Shown: positions 25,078 to 38,252 of the stretch, piece after piece | Layout: every line of letters begins with the position of its first letter | How positions within the stretch are numbered: position 1 is the stretch's first letter | Assembly: GCA_028095005.1 (NCBI GenBank) | Contig: CM051459.1 | Location: 129,497,657-129,561,656 of the forward strand | Length of the DNA: 64,000 bases | Direction: 5' to 3' | Origin: Rhynchospora pubera | Lineage: Eukaryota > Streptophyta > Magnoliopsida > Poales > Cyperaceae | Position numbers and translations under genes: made by a program | The notes under the pieces: model-generated | What the model was told of the DNA's origin: nothing | Database searches by the model: none | What the model saw: only the letters and a program-made list of their open reading frames with translations

Positions 25078-27841
25078 TCACAGATTGTTCTCCTGCATCT
25101 GCAAGGGGAAATACATAGATAAGCTTTAATTTTTAATAATACGGAAAACATAAAAGCTAAAAAAAAATTCAGAAAAGGATAAGAACAATTTTTGTTCCTC
25201 CTTAATACTTAACAAGTTACCCATTTCATTCAAAATGTATTCTAATTCACATTAATTAAGCAAACAACAAAATATTAGTCGGAGTTGACATGGAAAATTT
25301 TCTTATGTTAGAGGAAAGACACAAAAACATTCATTTGTGGAGGAAATCCTTTTGTCTAAAGTTACTTCATTCCTTGAAATGTCAGCATTGATTATAAAAA
25401 ATAATGACAGTGACTAGAATTTTACGAATATGAGATTTTTCTCACCGAAATGGGAATTGAAAAGTTTTAAATCGTAACAAATCAAACTGGCTTTGGTACC
25501 GCCTCAATAAACTTTTAATGTTATTTGGTCCTTAGGAAGTAATGTACCTGATTCTTATGAAATGAAATTTCCAACTATCATAACTAACTTATAAGTAACA
25601 AGAAGGGTGAAGAGTTGAATCTCACCTTGACAATGATAACAGGTGCAGCTTTACAGTTGTGGAAACAGTACTCGCTCACACTGCCTTGTAATACACTGTA
25701 AAAGAAAAAAAAAATGTAATTTCATAGGTTATTGGTGCCTAATTTTCCTTTCTATGTTATGCATTTCACGTTTCACAATCTTTGGAATTTGTAATCCAGC
25801 AACCAAAAGAATTTGAATTCTTCATATTGTTAAGCTCCAATAGATTACGTCAAGGTTACCCCCAAAGGCCCAAAACATTCCAAAGTCAGTTCACTTCTAG
25901 AGAGGCATCAAAATAATGACTAAGTTTTTGATGCACAGTATTGTACCTTTATTTATTCCTTTTATTTTTGGGGAAGTAGATATATGTAAAGTTCAGTCCC
26001 TTAATAAGTTATGAATCATTAGCCTGCATTCAATTTCTTGATAGAAGAGGATGCCATTAGACAATGAAAATCTAAACTGTGGGCTATGTCTAGAACAGGA
26101 AGTGGTTCCCACTTTGACTGCACCATTAATGTTTATTCTTGATTTTACAGGTCAAGTAGAATATTACCAGTATACTGTATAGGTTCAAACATTTTGGACT
26201 ATTAAATAAGATCTTGATTGAGCATAATATACTGGCATAATAGAATGACAAGCAACAGGCTATGGTGTAGCCCACAGTAACACATAACTCTGCAATATAA
26301 CCGATGGCTACAGTTTATTACACATATTATTGAGGTATTGGAGCACTACTTTGATCAGCATATAACATACAACCTTCATTATTCAATTAAATTATAAACA
26401 TCTTCCATTCCTTCCAAACTATGCCACATTTAAGTTACTCTTGGGGCACAGATACAGGGTTTATTATTTTTCAATAAAAGTGATGTAAAAGGTTGTGTCA
26501 GATTGAATGAAAAAGGTAAGCATGTGTGTGTACTTGTGTACCACTATTAGGGAAAAGAAGAGATTTTCTATTTGATTGCTCTATGTCTGCTACGGTGCTA
26601 CCAATCATATATTGGGAGATTAATAATATTATAAGCACCTTCGAAGAAGAGTTCTGCCACGGGTGCCCATAACAACTGCAGCTGGTTTCAGTCGCTCAGC
26701 TTCGCGACATATCACCTTCCCTGCATCTCCTTCCACTATTCTCCCCTTTGTTGTTACCTTCATTCACACAGCAATTTATTACAGATTGCCCTCCATCATT
26801 GTAGTTTTCTATTACATTATTTCGACATTTACATAGTATAATGAAGGAAAAAAAATGAAAGACATACCATTACAGTTTGAAAGGCTTCAATGGCTAGCTT
26901 ATCCATCAGAGCTAGAGCACTGTCGTATACCAGTTGATTTTGTACACCTGCATGCAATTTATTCCATCGTATCTTAATTAATTCTATTAAATCTGTCTAA
27001 CTGATTGCTTATGTATATTCAAGGGGCATTTCAAGAATGTACATGCAAGAATGCTGTTGAGTAAAATCAATCAAAGTCTATCTAAACCCAATTTTGTCTG
27101 GTAAGAGCTGAATCAAGAGGATGTCTTACTAAACCATTACACAGAATTGGAAATTGAACTGGTACAATCATAATTATCTCTCAACAGAGGGTCAAAAGGA
27201 ATAATACCAGCCCAAATTATAAAAGCACAATGCACATAGGCTATACTGGGTTAACTAGTATGTGTTTAAATCTTCTACATTTCAACTGACGACGACTCAT
27301 ATCTCAGCTGCCTTCTAGTTAAAATTTTACTATAAGAAAGTCTCGAATATATTTTCAAGCACTTATGTACCTAAACTTTCCCAATTTAACACCTCACTAA
27401 ATAAAACTCCGCAATTGTCATGGTGACCTCAATGGTCAGTTTGTTTCAACATGCTTAGACAAAAATACAATCCGAGATATTATAAAGGTAAAGTAGTAAA
27501 AAATTACAAGTGGGTCCCCAAAAAAATTATAAATTACAAATTGTGGAAATTCTGATAAACCGACATGAATGAAAGCCTGAAAGGGAGGGGGTTTGCTTAC
27601 TGGTGACAGCATGGACAAGGTGGATTGTATCAGCAAGCCTGACAAGGTGGGCCAGGGCCCAGTCGAAGGCGTGTTTGCTCTTCGGGCCGAAATCAATGGC
27701 GACCAAGATGTCGCGGCCGCGGCGCCTCTCTCCGGTTTCTCTCTCCAGCTCTGGTTCAGGCACCACAGGTAGGAGAGAAGGGAGGATCACCTCCCTCCAT
27801 CCGTAATCCTCCACCTCTTCACTGATAGGCTCCATTGCCAT
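25078..27841 (-). CDS. universal stress protein (UspA family, ATP-binding type)
   Basis: Minus-strand exons: 27841-27601, 26947-26868, 26757-26639, 25695-25626 and 25098-25078, all with GT/AG borders, joining to 176 residues. The start is MAMEPISEEVEDYGWREV; the first of two in-frame ATGs (27841, 27835) is used. After an acidic/Pro-rich lead (LPVVPEPELERETGERRRGR) the alpha/beta Usp fold begins at DILVAIDFGPKSKHAFDWAL. The nucleotide motif G-2x-G-9x-G-S is intact in GTRGRTLLRSVLQGS, predicting ATP binding. The family acts in stress responses, usually in the cytosol; the partner here is unknown. The last exon has only 21 coding bases (MQENNL and stop). Many relatives instead end in a PGKEAG-like tail, so this 3' end is less certain. 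The introns are 104 to 930 bp and contain no recognised gene. Confidence 0.85.
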
Positions 27842-28144
27842 CTTCAATTGGTGTTCTCTGAAATGGGGTTGGAAATGTGAAGATTGATTTTAAAGAGAGA
27901 ATGAAAAGTTGTGTTCTAGAAAGGAAGGAAGGTTGGATGGTTTATAATTATAAGGTGAGGTGAGAAAGTGGTGCAGTGTATCTATTGTAATTTGTAGTGC
28001 ACTTCTCGTCATGGTCTATGGATGCTTCTTCTTCGGAGATGACGAAAACATTTTGGACACGTCAATAGTGATGCAAATTTGGAATTCTGGGCTAAAATAG
28101 GCCATAATTGGGCTATCTCAGTTGAGTATTTCAACGCAGGCCTT
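27842..28144. other. upstream region of the universal stress protein gene
   Basis: Presumed promoter of the minus-strand USP gene. Nothing specific recognised; no clear TATA box. Confidence 0.35.
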
Positions 28145-28460
28145 TTACAACAACAACAACAACAACAACTAAGTCTTTTGTCCCAAACAAGTTGGGATAG
28201 GCTAGAAAGAAACCCAATAAGAAAACACATCCAAGAACAAAACAAAACATAAAAACATACTAAAACTAAGAGTAGCCATACTAATAATAATACCTATAAT
28301 AATAATAGTAATTGTAGAAACCTAGACCTCGACCATGATCTAATAGAGGGCCCTACAAACCTATGACATCGCTCCTACCCCTAAATTTCTACGTCATGGC
28401 TCTGGTACATGAATTGCTAACTTCCAAGCGCTCCTACAAATTGGAAATATTTCATGGGCT
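28145..28460 (-). mobile_element. RTE-type LINE 3' tail remnant
   Basis: A (caa)n tract at 28147-28169 is followed by ctaagtcttttgtcccaaac and aagttgggataggcta. On the minus strand this is a conserved end followed by (ttg)n, the tail seen on plant RTE-like non-LTR retrotransposons. Class is from remembered consensus. No coding sequence remains. Confidence 0.55.
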
Positions 28461-29623
28461 ACCTACATCAATGTGACAATGTCCAATACCATATGCTGCT
28501 GATATGCACTAAAACAGATGGCGGTAATCATTTATATGTATTCACTTTAATTATTTATATCATTATATGCCACCTTGTCTATTTTATGTGTTTATTTTGT
28601 TCAAATGATGATAAGTGATGGCAAAAATACATATGAGTAATCAATAATAATAATTATTATTATAAGCACTATACTACGGTACAGTATATTATTTTGTTTA
28701 ATCAGAACCAGTTCAACCCTTCTGAATTAATCTTTTACTTTTTGACCCCTTTGTAATTAGTTTTTTTTTTGTTTATTTCTCAAAACTAATTAAAAAATGT
28801 TCATTCTTTGAAGAAAAAAGGTTTTTACTTATAAGTAAATTACGCCAGATAGACATTGAAATATTACTAAAATATCATTTGGTCCCCGGTATTCCAATTT
28901 GTTCCAAAGAATTCGTACTATGTTCAGTTGAAAACTATAAATTCATGTACATGCGTCATTAGCTATGTTAATTGATGACATGAAAACTATGGGTGGAAAT
29001 TGATATAGACATTAATGTCACTAATATTAATCATAGATATACAATAAAGATGACGTGCGAAACAATGCATAATTTACACCATCAATATCACTGCCGCAAC
29101 ATATGCATCATCTACATCTTCCATTATAAAATATAATTTATATACGATATTAACTTGATACGAAGGTAAACTTTACAAACCATTCATAGCAAGATCAATA
29201 TCGAACAGGACAAAAAGATAGCACCAGGAGAGATTTGCTCCATAAAGCAAGATCAATATTGAAAATAGATAACAAACAAAAGAGGGACATATAAATAGGT
29301 TGTGAAGAATGCATCAGTTTCACCAGAACTGACGACATGATTATAGCAACTTATATTTAGCATCTTGAGCAGTAATTTCTTAATTCATGCCAGAAGAAAA
29401 ACAGTTTTAGTTTCAGTACTTGTGCAGCACCTTCTAAATAACACATTACAGTAAAAACAACAACAAAAGTGACCAACATGCATACAAGCCACATTTAAGG
29501 CTCCTAACTTCACTACATACCTCATTTCAACTAGAAGAAAAGAAAGAACCATTTGCCACATTCAACCCAACTTTCCCTTATTTACAAAAACATTAGGTCA
29601 AACTGGCAAAATGCTAAACCAAC
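28461..29623. other. spacer and 3' region of the tubby-like gene
   Basis: AT-rich. The part from about 29250 to 29623 is probably 3' UTR of the minus-strand tubby-like gene. No ORF supported in the remainder. Confidence 0.4.
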
Positions 29624-32600
29624 TCACTCACAAGCTGGCTTTGTATCAAAGCTCGTCAGACAAATAGCAAATGCCTGGAATGCTGATAAAGGGTAACGAT
29701 AATCCATTGTGAAAATATCCTTGCCTATCTTGCCAAATTGTAATATCACCTTCTCCAGCTCAGCTGGAGGCACTTCTGTTGGCAGATCAGCAGCTCCTGG
29801 GGCCGCCACCAATTGGAAATTCTTTACTGAAGCCACTGTCACACGTCCCCGAAAATTCAAACACCAACACTGCAGCTGCTCATGCCACCTAGGAGCCTTG
29901 TTTTTCAAGACTAGTGGCTCACCAGTATTGTTAGCATCAGGTGCATGTATTGTTGTTCCTTTGCCTTGTGATAAGTTCATGCTGGTGAATTGTTCTTCAA
30001 GGGGATTTTCCCCATGGACCATGTTAGTGGGAGTTGGGGCAGTGCCATCAGCTTGGAGGGAGGAAAGGGGAATGTGGTGCATGGTGCAATGCATCCTCCG
30101 TGGGCCACGTGTACGGAGCATGTTTAGCTCGTAAGCTATGGTAGCTATTTCATAATTTCCAGCTGGGAGTCTGGGTGAGACTTGCTTAGAGTTTATGCGG
30201 TTTCGGGTAATGCGGCTGGTAGGTGGGAGCACTGCATCAGATGGAGGCTGGCTGTCGAAGATGGTGAATTTTGTCCCAAGGAAATTTGACCTAAATTAGC
30301 AATAAAATGAACTGTTATGATAATAAATACAAACATTATAATACTTAAAATGAAAGAGATCATGAATTGAAAAAGGTAAACTAGCCTTAATTTAGGGCCA
30401 TTAGCAAGAAAAGTTGGTTTAATTTCGCTGAAGTTTATAAAGCGACAGAACCTAACAAGAAGAAATGAAAATAAAATTGAAATGAGTGCATTGAGATTTA
30501 TGCTGATTTCATATTTGTTCTATCAATTTTCAAGCGAACTATTTGGAACTATTTGGCTATTAATTAATTATATACATCCTTTTATCTCTAGGATATGCCA
30601 ATTCTATATATAAGATGGCTTGTAATGCTTATATAAGTTCACTTGGTATCGATCTTTTACAAACTTAAAGGCTTTCTTTTCCACCTGGTATTGATCTTTC
30701 ATGCTTTGAATCATTATAATTTGAAATTCTCAATTTGCATTTTGAGACAAAGAGTTGACGCATCCCACTTCTAGAACTCTGAAGTCTTAACTTCGCACCA
30801 TCCTCTCCATCCCAAAACAAATTTTAGTGGTACCAGCTGCTGCTGTGCTACCCCCTCTCCTCCCTCCCATGGATTTCTTTGTTTCTGTTGTTTAACTAAT
30901 GAATTGTTGCACCAAAAATCTTGGTTTTCTAGATTTAATTTACTCAAAATTAGGCATAATTGTATAATAATAAATAATATTACTGATCCTGTGCTTTTGT
31001 TACCATAACACATTCACAATTTTTTCATAGAGTATAATTTTTTTTAAGCCATAGAAGAGCACTAATCGATCCATCATTAGGGACCAAGTAGCATGCTATA
31101 CACATAACAATTTGCCTATGGTGAAAACACAACCGAACAAGAAAGCTGACCAACATAAGCCCTGCATCTGTAGAGATCCTGGGCTTAAATAGGTTAACTT
31201 AATTTAGCCTCCTTAATTGGTTAAATTATCAGATATCATTTTTTTTCCTAGGAAACTTCCATGAAATTATAATTAGAAGGTTGATGCTCGCAGCACACAT
31301 GGACACCAAGTACAACTTGGTTCTTAAGGGTTTAAGGCATTTGTGAACTTAACTTCAAAAATTTCAGCTTACCATGGCCCTCACAGATATCCTAGTCATT
31401 TGAGAAAACTACCTTTGGCCTTAAATCTCGTCACTTCAAAACCAAATTTTAAAGTTTTGGGAGTTTGTACTTCCAAATTTAGTATTTGTTCTTATCTTTT
31501 TTCCCCCCTAACAATGGAACTTATTCAGAGTTAGAAGTCAGTGTTAACCCTAACAGAATCAAAGAGGACCCAACTAACTAAAACGTCAAAAATAAGTGTG
31601 CATATAAACAGATAAATAAAAACCAACATATTGTTCTTGATATGATTTTTGCTGTTAGTTTGCTTTCTAAGGCATGCAGACATACCTGAGCTTGCCAACA
31701 TAGGTATTGCTATTGCGAGAGAAATCATCAGATGCCAGCGAGATGACAAAATCAGTACCAGTTGCACGCCGTACCTTCCTAGCTGCCATTAGTAGCTTGT
31801 CATTCTCACCGTGCAATGCTGAGAAATCAGAAATATAATTAATAAATAAATTTGAAGTTTGTTCTTTCAGTTCAATTTGTCAGGTAGTAAATTAGACAAT
31901 GCATTAGAGAGAGAGAAAAAAGAGAAATATACAAGGACTCAAGCCGAGATACAGACGAAAGGTTGAGGTAGCCCGATCTCTTCTCACGAAGCATTGTATT
32001 GGATGGTCACGAGGGGCCGGCTATATAAATAAATATAGTATGTGTTAAATTCTGATGTGTAAGAAACAACCAAGAAGTAACCAATACGCATAGACAGCAA
32101 TTTTGGACATTGTGTTAAGGGGATGACATTGTGTTAAGGGGATTTACTAAAAGATACACAAGCAATCATGAGAGATGGGACTAGGCCACAACTAGGCATG
32201 GTACCTGAATTGACCTTTTTGCCAAACTAACCTTAGAAATAGGCACAAATTACTGATACCCAATTCCAAAAACTTACTGAAAAAATTAGAAGAATTTCTA
32301 TACTAATATTTCAATTGCAACGAACCAAACTGCCCTATTTTTCCCAAGTGACAATAAATGAATACAGTAAATTGCTGATACACGATTCCAATTGGAATCA
32401 ATCTTATTGAAAAAATCAAGGAATTGTTAATTTCAAGTTTCAATTTGAACAAACCAATCACAGCCTCCAGGGATCTAAAGGGATGAAAGAAACAACTTTT
32501 TCTTAGTTTATACTCTGTAAACTTTGCTACAGATACTCAAAAGGCCAAAACAAACCATCGAATGGAGACAACCAAACAAGCCAATTCCTCACAATCCCAT

Positions 32601-33207
32601 TTTAACTCCCAAACTACGGGGCCGTTTGGATCGCTTAGGAATTTGGGGAATTTGGGGAAGTTGCAATTCCTAGGAATAAATTTATTGGGAAGTGTGTAAC
32701 TTTGTGAAGAGTTTGGATTGTTTATAATAAATTTATGGTAGGAAGATGAAATTCTCCAAATTCCTTGGGGAATCCAAACATGTCTTAAAAAAAATTTCTT
32801 TTTCAATGCAAGGTTCATATGTCAGAGATAGAGAGAGAGATAACCTGCTTAAGAGACACAGGGAAAGTGAACCGAGCACATTGCTGAAGCGTCTTAACGG
32901 CCTCCTTAGTGGCACACCGCCACGAACGGCAAACAGCCGCACAGGCTACCACATTTCTTCTTTCAGGCCAGGCCACCTCACTATCCTCCACCCTCTGCAC
33001 TATGTCAAAAAGCAGCTCAGGCGGCAAGTGGGCCCAGTTTCCAGTCTGCTCTATCTCCTCTTGGCACTGATTGGGCCGGTGCCACGCATTCGGCCACTGT
33101 GTCTGGCTAGCCACACGGCTATGGCCAGCTCTTCCCTCACCTCTCTTAGATATGTTGCCCATGCCTTCTTTCATCTCCTTTAGCTCCCTTACAATACTCT
33201 TTAGAGA

Positions 33208-33210
<3 letters not shown>
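29624..33210 (-). CDS. tubby-like F-box protein (TLP)
   Basis: Minus-strand exons: 33210-32845, 32020-31933, 31818-31686 and 30290-29624, GT/AG throughout, giving 417 residues. The start MSLKSIVRELKEMKEGMG is the standard TLP N-terminus. The F-box lies at about residues 55-100 (WAHLPPELLFDIVQRVED, then AACAAVCRSWR-type helix). The tubby domain runs from FTFPVSLKQ to the end: QCFVRRDRATSTFRLYLGLS, LMAARKVRR, NTYVGKLRSNFLGTKFTIFD, RWHEQLQCWCLNFRGRVTVA, GKIGKDIFTMDYRYPLSAFQ and the closing FDTKPACE. The F-box would join an SCF ubiquitin ligase; the tubby barrel binds membrane phosphoinositides in characterised TLPs. Intron 1 contains a MITE (32618-32785) and intron 3 is 1.4 kb. A (GA)27 tract touches the start codon. 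Confidence 0.93.
32618..32785. mobile_element. Tourist-like MITE, copy C (in TLP intron 1)
   Basis: Left end ggggccgtttggat, right end ggaatccaaaca. Core gggaagtgtgtaactttgtg followed by aagagtttggattgtttata. Arms unlike copy A: aggaatttggggaattt pairs with aaattctccaaattcctt. It lies wholly inside intron 1 of the tubby-like gene. Confidence 0.75.

Positions 33211-33264
<54 letters not shown>
33211..33264 (-). repeat. (GA)27 microsatellite next to the TLP start codon
   Basis: 54 bases of pure CT on the plus strand, so (AG)27 on the coding strand, running directly into the ATG at 33210. GA repeats in 5' leaders are targets of plant BPC/GAGA-binding proteins; any role here is inference. Confidence 0.85.
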
Positions 33265-33265
<1 letters not shown>

Positions 33266-34561
33266 AGCTACACACCTCACTTCCCCAGATTGAAAGAAAA
33301 AACAACAGAAATATCTAATATCTAACTTTCTGTCGCTACCAAAATTGGCCCAAAGATATTTGGAAAGAGTGTGGAAGGCTTTAAATGTTCTTTGAATGGC
33401 AAATTTGAGTAGAAATTTCTTCAGATCAACCAATTAATTTCCAAATCTAGCCTATTTGCAATTTACACCCAAAAACCTCTCTAAAAGAGGAAATTGAAGG
33501 AATTTGAAGGAATGCAGATCACTCAAGTGAAGCTCTTCTCCTTCCCCACTAACAATGCTCCTCTTTCTAAGTCAGAAGCAACAAATCAAACACTTCTACT
33601 TAAGCAAAAAACCCAAAATAAATTATTGACACCAACCTCTCCAGAAATAACAAAGATCTAAGCTTGCCAATAAAACTTCTCAAACATTCCCAAAGAAGTT
33701 TCTTTGCCTTTCTTAGAAGTCAGAGAGATCCCACCATCACAAGAGCACGAGAAGATTAGTTCAGTAGGTAAACATCTATTCAAACCAACAATTTACAAAG
33801 CAAAATTTTTCTTTCCTTCTGGATTTCTCAACACAAACTTCTCTAGTTGGAGCCTATTTCAAGATCCGAGAACACCTCCACTTGCTCCCTTCTCTCTCTC
33901 TTTCATATCCCAAAGTGGAGGTGATGGTGAGACTCAATTTAAGATTCCTGTCTCTCTTTCTCTCTCCATCTCTTTCTCTTTCTCTTTCTAATTAGAAGGT
34001 GTTTCCTAGACGTGTTTTGTGCACCAAAACGAGAGAACAGAGTAGCTTGTTATGGTTATGGTTATGGGTAACTGAAGATTTTTTATGGTATGACCTTGTA
34101 CCTGTTTTGGCATGTATTTGTTTAGAACTATCTCAATAACCAATGTACCGAAATGAGCGTTTATTTTTTGTTTTTAAAATAGAAATGCGCGGTTAGTTGT
34201 GTAATGGGTGAGTGGTTATTTGTTGTCAACTTTTCACTTAACCATTTTTCTATATATCTTGAATAAATCTTTTTGATAAATTTCACTGGCATATAAAAAC
34301 TTTTTATTTGACCAAATTAAAATTTGTTTCTGTATTAGCAAAAAAATATTACTCAAAAAATGACTTCGTTGTTTCTTGAATATATTTTTTAGTTAATTAG
34401 TAGATATATAAATACTGACCTAAGTGTGTAAGTAAAATGCTTAATTCTATCAATTTTGAAATAACATGATATTATTGTTCAAATCAATGTTGTTTAACAA
34501 AGCAACATTTACCTTCTTTACAATATTAATTTGGACGTGAAAATATTTAATTCAGTTAGAG
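33265..34561. other. 5' leader/promoter region of the tubby-like gene
   Basis: Contains pyrimidine-rich tracts near 33890-33990 (tctctttctctctccatctc) that would be GA-rich on the gene strand. TLP genes often have long 5' leaders, which may include an intron here. No protein-coding ORF is convincing. Confidence 0.4.
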
Positions 34562-35516
34562 AGGCACTACAAGAAATATGGTTTATAGCTAGATGTTTGC
34601 AGCTAGATTTTTTATTTACCAACATAGTTGGTGTTATTGCAAGATGTTCATGCAAGATAAATTTCTGATGTAGCTAGTATGTAAAAAGAACAGATTTATT
34701 GCAAGATTTTTCTAGTCTTGCAAGAAAAGATACCATAATTAATGCTAGTTTTAATTTCCCACCAAAGGTAGTGGCGGTAGTGGCACAAAATGAATTTGGT
34801 AAACAAAATTTCCCTCTTTTTTTTTTCTAACAATAACCGTGCCAAAAAAATATTTTATTGTATAATATGATTTTTTAAAATTCTGTTTGTCTAGGTTTAA
34901 AGATACTAATGTAAAAATTATAAAAATGTAGCTTTTATTATGTGATTTTATTACATGTGTTATCATGTAATAAAAATTATAATATGATTTTACTACATAT
35001 CACGTTGGTAGATAGCTATCGTGTTTTTTCAATTTTTTGTTATCATGATTTTATCCTCCGATCATATATATCATCGAATTTTCAAAATAATTAAGGCTTA
35101 GTGCATGCACTTAATTAAAATATTATTCACGAAGATTTTGTTTTCTGTTTTGGAGGAAATGAGCATATCAAAGAAAATTTTTGTGTTTTATTTAAACTGT
35201 TGGCTTTTATGCCACGTTCATTAACATTATACTCTAAATTTGTATAGAACTATTTTGAGAACAAAATTCTTAATAAAATTTCGGTAGGTTTTTCCTAAAA
35301 AAAATTCTAAGGGAGAATCTTTCTTTTTTTTTCTTTAATAAAAAAATATAATAAAGGTACAACTGCTTTCCATTTGTTTTCTCATAAAGACCATTTGAAG
35401 GCGGCCACGTGGCGCTCTCTGATTTGCGTTTGTTTTGGTCTCATGGTCTCATGGATCAAGGAGTTAAGGACATGTATCTGTGCCCTGTGGTTGATTTATA
35501 AAAATCTAACCGAGTT

Positions 35517-35885
35517 TTTAGTGTCACAAATGTTATAATTTTTCTTTTTTATTAATATTTTAAATTTAAAAAAATCAATTTTCAAATCCAAACCGTTGAC
35601 CTTGTTCAATTTTACAAGAGATGCATTTCTATATAATTTTTTTTATTTTAGAGTTTATTTGCTATTTGATCAAGAGGTCAAAAAATGAATGAATGTTGTT
35701 AATTATAACAGATTAATCTTAATACGTTCATAATGCCTCTTGATCGAATATCAAATAAACTCCAAAATTTATAAAAATTACATATAAATGCATCGCTCGT
35801 GAAATTGAACAAGATGAACGGTTTAGATTTGAAAATTAAATTTTAAAATTTTTAAATATTAATAGAAAAGAGAATTGTCATTTGA
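35517..35885. repeat. long palindromic element 3
   Basis: Arms tttcaaatccaaaccgttga and ccttgttcaattttacaaga pair with cgtgaaattgaacaagatga and acggtttagatttgaaaatt. A middle pair gagtttatttgctatttgat / cgaatatcaaataaactcca is also inverted. Followed by what looks like half of another such element (35890-36060). Confidence 0.65.
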
Positions 35886-36221
35886 ATCTATTAAGAGACT
35901 GAAGTTTATATTTTATTTTAGAAATTTTTTTGCTATTTTCATATTTTTATAAAATTACAGCATAATATTTTATTCAAGAAATTTTCTAAAAAATATAAAA
36001 TTTACTTTTTATAGAGATTTCAATGTGAAAAACACACTGAACACTATGGACTGTCATTTGCAACTCAAAAAATTGAGATTCGATCGAGTTTTACAGGTTT
36101 ATTCGTAAAACATGTTTGCCTCTAGCATCATTCAACTATTAATATGCTATGGCAAATAATTTATTATTTTTAATTTATATTTTTATTAGTAAGACATAAT
36201 TTACAATACAATTTGGGGGTT

Positions 36222-36594
36222 GCTAGTGTCAAACATATAGGACACGTACACTTGTCCAACGCGATGAAATTTTAATTTTTAAAATTGAAATGGCTGATCC
36301 AAACCGCACAAATTGTTCTGTGTTATAAAATCTTCATGGAGACCAAATTTTATATTTTTTTCAAATTTTTTTACTATTTTTTTGGAATTTTTCAATATGC
36401 TCAATCTAAAAAGTTCTGAACCCTTCAATTTTGAAAATTCAAAAAAAATAGTTAGAAAATATGAAAAAATATAAAATTTGATTATCAAAGATATTTTAAT
36501 ATAGAGATCATATTGAGCGGTTTGGATCGACCGTTTGAAATTTTAATGTGCTACGTTTGGATCGTGTTTGACGTCTTATATGTTTGATTCTAGC
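36222..36594. repeat. long palindromic element 4
   Basis: Ends gctagtgtcaaacatatagg and tatatgtttgattctagc are inverted. The inner arm ggagaccaaattttatattt pairs with atataaaatttgattatcaa, and gatccaaaccg with cggtttggatcgaccg. Closely similar along its length to the element at 61759-62145. Confidence 0.7.
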
Positions 36595-37129
36595 ATTACT
36601 CATACAATTTTTATTATATTGTTTATATACATTGAATATTTTATGAACAAATTTAGTAGTAAGACAAGTTACTTTTGTTATTAAAAGAAATTTCATAGAA
36701 AATGAGAAAAAAAATTACAAAATATTTTTTGTTAATATTAACATAATAGAAAATTTTTTTCCTAATAAAATTTCGTTTCTAATGTATAGTCAAAACATTT
36801 TGCTTTAGTATGAACTGCTCATGATAAATTAATTATAGAAAAAAGTTACATGAACTTGGCATGCAAAATGTATAAATCTTTACTGATACGTCAATTAATG
36901 TTTATAATATTAGCACAATAGTTATTAATGTTGATTACATTAGTAAAAAATATTTTACATATAAATGGATTTATATATTTATATATAAATTTGTATCCAT
37001 AGTAAAATTTTCAATTAATTAACATGTTTATGAATTGCAACATAGTAACAACTTAATTAATAACTTTAATAATGTGTGTGGTGTTAATATATTGTAATTG
37101 AGTATTCGTATTTTTTTTACGTTTGATAG

Positions 37130-37343
37130 GATTCGTTCCTTCAATTCTTATATTTTCCCCATCAGCCATCCGTACCCTAATTTCTTCGGTCCCCAAATAG
37201 CCAGCGCCGCTAGTTGACCTCATCTCCACCTCCGATCGTATCGCCCATCCACACAGCCACCTCGTCAAAATTTTGAGTCCGTGTGCCCTGCGTGTCACCC
37301 GAATTGTTGGTTCTCCTCTCTCACAATGGTGCTCGCCGCTAGT
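37130..37343 (+). other. GC-richer segment captured in the CACTA element
   Basis: Against a strongly AT-rich background this stretch (with cagccatccgtaccctaatt and gatcgtatcgcccatccac) looks gene-derived. It continues beyond the hAT insertion at 38253-38430. With the hAT removed, a 39-codon ORF reads MVLAASSPIRPFFLLKHARI and onward to a stop. I do not recognise the source gene. Confidence 0.4.
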
Positions 37344-38252
37344 CAGTGGCGGAGCCAGAAAATTTGATAATGGGGTTCAATAATTTATAGCATTAATATT
37401 GCAAAAAATTAAATAAATTCATACAATATGTATATTGGAAAAATTTTGTTTAGGACGAGTTTTTATTTGGGCTAAATATAGATAATTCATTATGACCGAT
37501 TATGGATCGGTCGATCCAACGGCCAATGAAAATCTCATCTATGACTATTTGGATTATTAGTGTCATTTTGACTGTGCAATCAACAATTTAGACACTAACA
37601 ATTGCTGGAGACATTACAATTCATTTCGATTTTATTCCAATAAAGTATTTAAAAACTTTGCTGAAAAATATTAAAACACAAAATATAGAACAATTTTATA
37701 AAAATTACAAGTTATAATAGATTTTTTTATCTTCTAATTTAATTCTCTGAAGTCTCATCTTTTTAAATCGTCAGAAGATGAAATGTTATAAACAAACAAC
37801 AAAATAAAACATACTAAATCGATTCATAAAAATTATTATGGTTACTAATTATATCTTTGTAATATTCAATTAAATAAACAAAAAGAAATCTATACATTAA
37901 CAAAGTAGATTGTAGAGTTACATATTTAAGTTCAATTAATAAGTTCAATATGCATGTGCTAATCATTACTAAAAATGAAAGTTCATGAAATATTTGAGAA
38001 GACAAAAATTAACATTTGTGGCAGTCTAATATATATATGTTATACAAATATTTTTTTTCCAACAAGAATAAATTTTCTAAATCCAATATGGGGTTCACTA
38101 GTGGAATATATTTTGAATATTTATGGGGTTCAAATATTACATATTTACAAAATTTTTCATTTTACAAGTGTGAACTTTTAAATATAGTATTATTTTTTAT
38201 AAATCAATGGGGGTCAATTGACTCCCATATCTTGTGCTTAGCTCCGCCACTA
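37344..38252. mobile_element. hAT-type element, 909 bp, non-autonomous
   Basis: Exact 8-bp TSD CCGCTAGT at 37336-37343 and 38253-38260. Ends cagtggcggagccagaaaat and gcttagctccgccacta are inverted. An inner direct phrase atggggttcaa / atggggttcactag is shared with the element at 48336. No transposase ORF. Confidence 0.85.

Noticed and set aside
29709..30134. 141-codon plus-strand ORF
   Set aside because: Antisense of the tubby-domain exon of the TLP gene.
32746..33183. 145-codon plus-strand ORF
   Set aside because: Antisense of TLP exon 1, which has the F-box and the standard N-terminus on the minus strand.
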